Below are positions 55,490 through 64,000 of a DNA stretch of 64,000 bases, piece after piece; position 1 is the first letter of the stretch; every line of letters starts with the position of its first letter. The notes below the pieces were generated by a model. It was not told the DNA's origin. It saw only the letters and a list, made by a program, of their open reading frames with translations, and did not search any database. The DNA lies in NCBI GenBank assembly GCA_022495005.1, contig JAGYXB010001571.1, positions 1 through 64,000 of the forward strand, read 5' to 3'. The translations under genes were made by a program, and so were the position numbers. Source of the DNA: Rhyacophila brunnea (Eukaryota; Arthropoda; Insecta; Trichoptera; Rhyacophilidae).

Positions 55490-56465
55490 GCCCAATAATT
55501 GAACATTGTACTTACGTAACAGAGGCTTCCAATGATAAATCATTTTGGCTGATGGAATGCGCCAGAAATAATATCTACGCTGATAGTCTCATGAAGCTAT
55601 GGATTGGTCATTATATACGCCATATTGGATTCCCTAGATATAAATGTGGCAAGTCGTCATAATTCATGAAGACTTGTCATGGTTTTGTCCGCATTCCAAA
55701 ACTTTCAACGTGTCCAATAATGTATTACTTAATCATTTTTGCCTAGTGGTGATGACTGTGCCACCTCTACGGATAGAAAGACATACTAATATAAAGATGA
55801 ATGTTGACTGCGTAAAGTTCAGCGACACTATAACAAAATATAGCGAATGTCTCGTCCACATACTTAATAAATTGTATATTCATACTTTTACTACAACATG
55901 TGCAACGATTACTTAATCATTTTTTCTTGATTCTATGGGTGGAAATCTTATAAATTAGTGCAAATAGTTTTCATTCAAACGAATAAATAATACATAATTA
56001 TGATTAAATAAAATAGCATTCGTATTGAGTATTTATTACATACTTTAGTACACATTATATAAATATGTAACTATATTCTTTATCAGTTGTACGTTTGTAA
56101 TTAGTCAGTAAGTATTTTTAACATTTGAAGTGATTAAAATCTATTTTTCTTAAGAAGGTATATTTTAAATAGTTTTAATAACTAGTAGGTATGTAGTATT
56201 CGCAACTGATATCTAGAGACGAGCTTCTATAAGATCTTCGCCAACATCACACCAACGAGACCAAGCGATACGAAATTAGAATATTTCTATAAGATGCAAT
56301 TTTGAAGAAACACATAATTGGGAAACACAGCAATCTAAATATGAGACAATGAAATTTGTTAATTGTCTATATTATACACACACAATCTAATAATTTTACA
56401 TTGTATTTACGTAACACATGTCTCGACCGATTAATCACCTTTGCTTGATGGAGTGTGTCAGGCAG
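55490..56465 (+). repeat. Degenerate repeated segment, up to four copies
   Basis: CATTGTACTTACGTAACA ... AATCATTTTGGCTGATGGAATG (55504 on) is echoed by CATTGTATTTACGTAACA ... TTTGCTTGATGGAGTG (about 56400). Weaker echoes with GTCCACAT and ACTTAATCATTTTT occur at about 55686-55762 and 55856-55940. Old and of unknown origin. Confidence 0.35.
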
Positions 56466-59400
56466 ATAATATACGAGATCAAGGGTCGATAAAAATGGTA
56501 TATAATTTTTGCGCGTGGTGTCTATTACATTGTCGATGTTGTATAATTAAGAAAAATATGCAATTAAACGAAATGAGAAACCATACAACTAATGGCAACA
56601 AAAAAGGAAATATGAAAATTACTAGCAATGGCTCTCTGCCCCCACATGTTTTTGCAGGGTACTAAAATATAGTATAATAGTTATTGGTATTTACGAACTT
56701 TTTCTATCACAGCACGATTATGATGCCTGAACATTTTTAATACAGTCGAATTGGTAACTTCACAAAAATTTATATTATCCACGTTGGCAACATTGAATGC
56801 ATTAATTGTTATAACAAAATAAAATGGCGAGTTGTTGTTGCCGACATGCTTTGCTTACTTTTAATCAATGAATATAATTTACGATCACAGAAAAGAAATT
56901 AGTTCCCTGTTTACGATGTAATAATTATTCATCGAAATTAAAGTTTCTAGATCTTTTTTGTTATCCGCCCGTCGAGAAATTATTTCCTCATTATTATCTC
57001 TCAATAAAATCAGTCAAAGATAATTCATTGAAAGCTTAGCACCTACACATGTACAAACAAAACAAAATATTATGCATACTGCACGTAAAAATAAATGTAC
57101 ATAACGCATATAATTTAGAAAATTTCTGGCAATTTTATAATGGACGTTTGTAAATCACTGCATTTCACACTACGTATGTATATTATTTAATATTGATTAA
57201 ATTTTGTTTGCATATAATGCCGGAGGAGTAACCAGCAAGGCGGGCTATGTACCTACACATCCTCAGGGGGCAAGATGGCATGGACGCCGATTGCTGGACT
57301 GTGACCAACGTTCTCTAAATTTTCTATTATGTGTGGGGATCATCAACGCATGTGAGCAATAACGGAACTAGGGTTGGTGTCACCCGGTGTGGTAAATATA
57401 CACCCCCCACCCCCCCACAAACACACACATACAATTTTTCATTAAAACTTATATTTTTAAGGTATTTATTAATTTCAGTGATTTTTATATACTTAATAAT
57501 AACACTAACAACGATAATGAAGTAAATAAAAAACCTTACAGGGAACATTGAAAGTGACACGGAGCATTTAAGGATGTTTGGCCGAAACATCTGGAAATCG
57601 TAACCGTAGACGCTGGATCGTCCAGAATGAAAACAAGTATTTGAAGGAAGTCAACACCGGCTAATGATTGTAGTGCCAGAAATGATGATGACTTATTTGT
57701 GTATGGGGCAGACTGTTCAATAATATAAATTATTCTTGTATCATGAAATTTTCAAGTATCTACATTCTTATAAATATAACTTGCCCGTTCATGCCCTTGC
57801 GTTCACTCAAAGTGGCAATTATAGTTACAAAAGAAAAGTGCATCGTACGAACTAAGTAACTCAAGTGGACTATTTTTAATATAAGTATTTATGAATCGAA
57901 GATCACTCGAGTATCGAGCGTTTTCTAAAAATGCTTTTAAATTGAAAACTGTTTTCAGATGATGTAGGGACTTATGGCCTGTATCAAGTCCGACCATAGC
58001 CAGGCCGTGGCACTGAATTGCGAATTAAATCGCACATGCAGGAAACGTGAAGGGCGCGTGGTGAGAAAACGTAAAATGGGCTCGAATTGCATCAAGACGT
58101 CTACGTTCAAACATAAGCATGCCTCCGCGATGAAGGCTTTCGCCGATTTATAAATATGATGTCTTCAACATCGTTAACTTATATTTTGATTTTATTGAAA
58201 TAAATATAATATTATGTACGCCTCCATATTATAGTTGGCTCTTGATCGGATGCTTTCGTTCCGAGAGTTTTTTTTATAATTGTTATATACCAAGGCCGAC
58301 GATATTCAGGCCTTAAATACTGAATAGCGAATTTAGATGATAGTGCTAGTTATTGATTATCTTCGAATGCAATGCTGTAACCTGTTCGCAATAAATGAAG
58401 ATTATCGATCAAATTATTACTATGTAGGTATTTCAATATACAACACACATCATTTTCTACAACCAGTTTACCATAATTTATGAGCAATAACGAACACTAC
58501 CATTAAAGGTTAAACGGCCTGACTATAGTGGCCTTGCCCTTAGGAATATATTATGTTTATGTAGATACCTATCCCAAACTCAATTACTTAACAAGATAAA
58601 TCATTTCAATTAGTTCGTGTATTTTATGATAAAACACTGACTTAAATATAAGTACTTACCTGTATGTATATTTAAAATCAATATAACACACGTAAACTCA
58701 CCTGAAACAAAATAAAACAAAACGATTATATTGATTGCATATTTATTAAATATCCAAGTATGTTGCCAAAGAAAACTATATTAGGTATGTATAGTATTAC
58801 AGGCATGTAAATGTTTAGATATATATGAGTGGTTAAGATTGTCCAACTATTGTATAGGTATATATGGATTAAATGATTTGAAGAAAATTAAAAAGAACCA
58901 GTATGTACCTATATTTCTTCATTCTAAATATATGCCTATTATTATTTATATCGCTAGTCAAAAAATAAACTTCACTAACCATGTTACAAACATTATTATT
59001 TCAGTTCTAATAATAAATAGATAGAATGTAGTGGTTTGGACATTGTATGTTCGCAGAATAAGATAACTGAATCATATTTTCCAGCATTGTTGGCAGTTTC
59101 CAAATACACCTCCCCTGACCCAGGAATTAATACACATCGTATGCGGTCCGCTGTGTATTATGATGGCATGCAATTTGGTTGGCAACAGAACGTACATAAT
59201 TACCACACAGTTGTCAGGCGGACATTGCTGTCGTAAAAAGTCAGAATCGAATTAAATAACTTAGGTAAGGTATATCAATTATTGAAAATGTATTTACTTT
59301 TACTATGTGCACTATTCCCACGTAATTTGCTATGTGGAATGGTCAAGCAGTCAGAAAAGAATCTGACAGAAATATACAACTATAAGTGAGCGATGTGGCT

Positions 59401-62400
59401 AAGATATCCTGAGGACGACACGGCCCACAACGGGGTGTCACGCCACTGATGAAAAGCTACGATGATCCAACAGTTAATAAACAGAAGAGTGATTTGTTAT
59501 AGGTACCTACTAACCAACCTAACAATATTTTTTCCCGACACTCACCTATTTGTATCTTGGCTGAAAATTTTACTTCCTGAAGTTTCTTTCTGCTGCTTAA
59601 TGTATTGGTAAAATTCATGAGTATGAATTGAACAAGAAATTCCGATTCCGAACATTTGTTTCTTGCATCTGACCATTTTAAATTCATCTGAGAAAATACC
59701 CGTTCGCTATAGCAATTAGATGTTGGTATGCTTAAAATAAATTAAATTAGCTTAGAAATATTTTGTGCATTCATCGCTTTATTTTGTCTTAACCTAAATG
59801 TCTTATTTGTGTGTACAAACCCCGCTGAGCGTCCTCAAATATAACCAATATTGAATGCGCGTTTCGTTTGCATAAAAAAAACTTTAAAGCATATTATGAT
59901 TCTATTGAAAATAACATATTCTTTAACGTGTTAAAGTTTATCCCATATTTCTCCACACCCAAGAATTGTAGCCACAACCAGAAGGAATTATTTATTTCCC
60001 TTATTTTTGTGTTACCTGACAGACAATAAATAAATGTGAGAAGTCACCGTTACTGTGACGATAAATAAATAAACTGATTATTTGGTGAGGCATCGTACAT
60101 TCTTTGACGCAGTGAAACACGGGCTATCAGGAGTACAGGTGTAGTTTCCATCTTATTCAAACACTGATAGGTACCTAATAATATACATATTATATAATAA
60201 TTATAATATATAGTAACTATTGAAATTATTTTCTTTAAATTTGTTAGGCAAAATGTTTTCTAATGCACATCAATTACACATAGCTCTGTATGGGAATATG
60301 CCCTGCAGTTGACATTTTATTGCCATTGGCACGATGAAACCAGATCCGGGCCTCATATAAGCAAGCTAGCGAGCTTTGAATGTACTGATTGCTGAAGGAG
60401 CATTCGCAGTAAGTGACAATTACCTCTTGGTTCAAAATCCTCGGCGGCCGAATTTTGGAGATGAGGTTGCGAGTTGAGAAAAACGCTCAGTTAATTGCGA
60501 TTCGATTGCACGCAATAACAATCGTCAGTCGTCATATTATGGAGGACGTTGCTCTTACATATAACACTCATAATATAATCCAAGTATTTGGAATTGAAAA
60601 GGATTGAAAATAATAATAAATTAATATCAGACGAAAAAGAGCAGTATTGAGTTATTTTCGAATTAATTAGAACTTATTACACTAAGGTAAAAAGGGCCAT
60701 TTTCCATTGTTTTTTAGGAATTACACAAAAATAATAAAATGTCTAATTAGGAAAAATTTCAGAAACAAACGAAGATATTAAGATTTTTTTTAGAAGAAAA
60801 CCGGGGACAAATCTTTCGCTTGCCGGCCGACTGCTTTAACCACAAAATTATCCACGAAGGTACCTAAACATAAAGTTGTGAACGCAAACATAAACTATTC
60901 ATTTAATATTATATTTAAAAAACTGATTACTTATGGTTTTTATTTCAACCATAGTGGTACGCGTAATATTTCTTCTATTTCCACGTATCAGCAGGTATAA
61001 AAGGATGAACACCACTGATATAAATGACAACTCTTGCTAGGTTCATCTGTGAGTCCTCGATATATGCGTTAGTATTGTTTTAGCTTTGTTTCCCATAATA
61101 AATATTTTACTAATTATAATCACCGTGCTCATTCATCTTTCCCATGAACAGTTTTGTTAGATAAACTCAGTCAAAGCATATTTGAATGAGTAGCGACCTC
61201 AGTACTTGGATACATTCTCAGTCGTAAAAACTTCTGATGCTTCACATCAAACGTAGGGCCTCGTGATAAGCTCAATTAAGACTACGTGTGGTGCCTGGCA
61301 GGCTGATTTGGAGGGGTATATTTTTGTGCTGCGAGTCCCCGATGGACATGCCGTGAAAATAATTTCTTATGATAAGTGATTTATATAGCAACTAGGTAGG
61401 AGTTGCCACGTCAGAACTTTGCACTCCGGCTCTAAAATGAAAATGATCCTAATTATATTCTAAAAATATATATTTTTTTGATGATATAAGTATACAAGGA
61501 ATATCATTTGATCTAATTTTATGCGAGGTAATCAGGCAAATAGGTGTATCAGCGTAGTAAAAAGTGCAAAAAAATAAGAAAAAAACGTGCAAGTTATAAA
61601 GCCCACATTATTATTACAATAAATGAAATCGTGTGTCATGACAAAACCGATAATATTTTAATATGACAAAAAAAATATAAATAATATGATTTTATTTAAA
61701 TGGATATTTCTATTAGTATATAGTAGGTAACTAGGTATGTTTATGAGGATTTTTTCAGTTATGTAATAGAATGAAAATATTTTGCATTCCAATAGTAGAT
61801 ATCGTGTACTTACCTATATTTTGGTCATAAAAAATATGCATTTTTTTATAATTAATATAGAGATCGTTAAATTTGATACTTCAATTTCAGGTCAAACCGA
61901 ACCTCGCAATACCCATTATAACAGTTTAAAAAATATGACGAAATACATTCTACAACGATATTTATCTACAATGATATGAAATGATATAACAGAAAATGCA
62001 GTTGGTTATTAAATACACATCAATCACCGTATAAAACGAAATAACACAAATCACTCTTTCATCATTGCAAGATGCGTTTTCAACAGCATTCTCCCATCTT
62101 TTGGTAGGTACCTATGTGGATTTCGATTAAAATCCAAAACGTATTTCAAATATAGATTGAAATGAAATCGTGGACGCTACTAGATTGCGCACGAATCTCT
62201 TGCATTGCGGTTGGTATACCAACAGAAGGATCTGTTTGAGCATACATCTTGTTATGGAATAATATATTATCATGTCTACTAATAATAAAATTAATCTTTA
62301 TAATTTGTCAATGGATCAATAAAGACTGCGCCAAATTCATTTTATCAGCTATAGCTTTTAAAGGAACACCAAAACTAGCAAGTAAAGGCAGTACTGAAAC

Positions 62401-63162
62401 GTAAGTTAATAATATAAGATTCTGTGAGTCCTTTATTCAGAACTTGATATCCGGGACGCAAAGGCTGGACCATCTGTCTGATGGAGCTCCCATGATGATT
62501 GTCGGTTTTTTATTGTTAATTATATTAAAATAACTCTGACTAAATAGTGTGAAACAGTACACGATTGTGGGTTCATTATTGTATTACCGTGTTGAGCTAT
62601 GGCTTCCCGATAAAGCCGTTCCCTTACAATCTAAATAATATAGATTAATAAGATAGAAAGTCCAGTCGCCACGGAGAAAGGCTTTGAAGCCAGTATTGGG
62701 TTTACGACTCAATGAAGTGAGTCCATAAAATGCAAGAAATACAAAACCAGCCGGAATGTTCTTAAATACTACCAATATTGAATGCGCGTTTTCTCTACAA
62801 AAATGACACCAAGCCGCATACAGTCTGCCAGAATCCTCTCATACAAATTTTATTCTTTATTACGGATGAACGTGACTGAATGAACCATGGCTGCATTGTA
62901 ACAAGGGTCAAATTGTGAACTGCGTTAATTCGAATACGTGATTATTTTTTTCAGTCTGCCCAACGCGCAGGTACGTAGCCGAACGCCAGATGTTATAACA
63001 CATTGTTAAAAATACATACTTACTTAACAATGAACTCTACCTACATTGCATATCTTCATTAATTTATTTGGCCTATTCTGCTAACGTGTCCAAGGAACGT
63101 ATTGAGATACTGTATAAGAGAGTAGGTACTCTGGTATTATACAAAGCTTTGACATAATTAAT
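56466..63162. other. AT-rich DNA without recognised genes
   Basis: About 6.7 kb without recognised coding sequence. CACCC-rich DNA at 57380-57425 and a TATAAAAGG at 60996 stand alone. ACCAATATTGAATGCGCG occurs at about 59850 and 62772, with a diverged version at 47290, so part of a dispersed repeat is present. Confidence 0.45.
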
Positions 63163-63517
63163 CAATGACATTAATATGGACGACGCATCTGGAAAGAAAA
63201 ATGACACTCACTTTTTTGTCGGGTCTGCCGAATGGCATGTCTAAGTTGTCATAAACGCCATTACAATAAAGGAGATATTGCTATAAATTCCCGATGCTTT
63301 GTGTCGGGTCTGCCGAATGGTTCCGGTTCGAACGGGATGGCTCAAATGATGATTGTCACTAGAAACACTGTTCTAACGCCATTACAATAAAGGTGATATT
63401 GCTATAAATTCCCGATGCGTGATGTCGCATAATGGAAATTGCGTGACGTCTATCGCTATGCGTGGATTTATTTGCTAACTACTGTATTGAGCGAGTCGTC
63501 CATTAATAATGTCATTG
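63163..63517. mobile_element. hAT-type MITE, copy 3
   Basis: Ends CAATGACATTAATATGGACG and ATTAATAATGTCATTG, perfect 8-bp duplication TAATTAAT at 63155-63162 and 63518-63525. 355 bp; it shares the internal block duplication seen in copy 2. Confidence 0.92.
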
Positions 63518-63525
63518 TAATTAAT

Positions 63526-64000
63526 ATAGATATATTCACAATAGGTTACTTGTATAGTCGTATATTCTGACTACCGACGTTTATTGATACATTTTTAAGT
63601 TAATAACCCAATTATTTCAAATATTATATTACTAATAATATGCCTAGTCAATAAGATATTAGTTATTAATTATTATACTGAATCAATCTGTCATGCAATA
63701 CATCACTTTAGCAGTTTAGCATAACATTGTGCGTTAATTGAGTACATACCTACTATATTATCCTGTCAATTTTGTGATGGCAGCACTAATTTTTTAGCTA
63801 GATTAAAATGAAGTAAGTAATTTAAAATTAGAAGGTTATACTAATAGAGATGGTTAATATGTGATCCAAGCCGTAAGTTCTTCTCGAACTCTTCAATCAA
63901 CCGTCACATACTCACAATATATTCGTCGTGGTTTACAATGTTTACATCACCAATAATAGTTTACATACCAAAGCAGCCGACACAAAGAAAATAACTCGAA
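63526..64000. other. AT-rich DNA without recognised genes
   Basis: No signal recognised up to the end of the window. Confidence 0.5.

Noticed and set aside
57380..57425. CCCCCCACCC-rich stretch as a regulatory G-quadruplex.
   Set aside because: Single low-complexity tract with no gene nearby to regulate.
60996..61045. TATAAAAGG with a possible downstream start as a host promoter.
   Set aside because: No initiator at the right distance and no reading frame or splice pattern downstream.

Overview
The window reads as non-genic, AT-rich chromosomal DNA from an animal, most likely an insect. Signs are the roughly two-thirds AT background, recurring GTAGGTA/TACCTA-type words, a tRNA-derived SINE, hAT-type and TTAA-flanked MITEs, LINE ORF2 remnants of RTE-like type, and Ty3/gypsy LTR elements with lysine-tRNA-type primer sites. 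I lean towards a hemipteran or lepidopteran but cannot decide. I found no convincing host gene, tRNA, rRNA or CRISPR. Almost every long reading frame belongs to mobile DNA.

Layout: 1-15.4 kb is AT-rich background with SINE copies (1.77-2.65 kb; 12.86-13.76 kb, the latter split by a 641-bp hAT element with a perfect 8-bp TSD), a hAT-type MITE (8387-8669), a 512-bp-period duplication around a perfect palindrome (10651-11642) and a TTAA-flanked MITE (14171-14538). 15424-22712 is a 7.3-kb LTR retrotransposon with CAGT TSDs and no recognisable gag or pol. 23.1-24.4 kb is a ~110-130-bp minisatellite. 27064-27646 is a complete TIR element with TSD ATATGAGG. 28.7-28.9 kb is a LINE ORF2 remnant.

The centrepiece is 29114-44870 on the minus strand: a complete, very young Ty3/gypsy element (called G1 here) with TSD CTGT, primer binding site, gag, an in-frame UGA, and a pol with intact protease, RT, RNase H and integrase motifs. 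Both of its LTRs are interrupted at the same point, the initiator at the U3/R border (ATCCATCAGC, about 29 bp after a TATA box). The 3' LTR carries a 2.3-kb element (A) with a 606-aa zinc-knuckle ORF1. The 5' LTR carries two elements in tandem: a 5'-truncated one (C) ending in an ORF2 tail, and a 2.1-kb one (B) with a 468-aa ORF1. All lie in the LTR's transcriptional direction and A and B are bounded by the same 10-bp word. The simplest reading is a non-LTR retrotransposon group that targets the transcription start of an LTR retrotransposon. I consider this the most likely undescribed system in the window.

Immediately beside G1, 44880-47227 is a solo LTR of the same family in the opposite orientation with its own TSD (CTAC). 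The two U3 regions therefore form a ~2-kb near-palindrome. From 47.2 kb to the end the DNA is again AT-rich, with two more copies of the 8-bp-TSD MITE, a second TTAA MITE, a TIR element (49355-50196), an RTE-like ORF2 remnant (52905-53880) and a weak degenerate repeat (55.5-56.5 kb).
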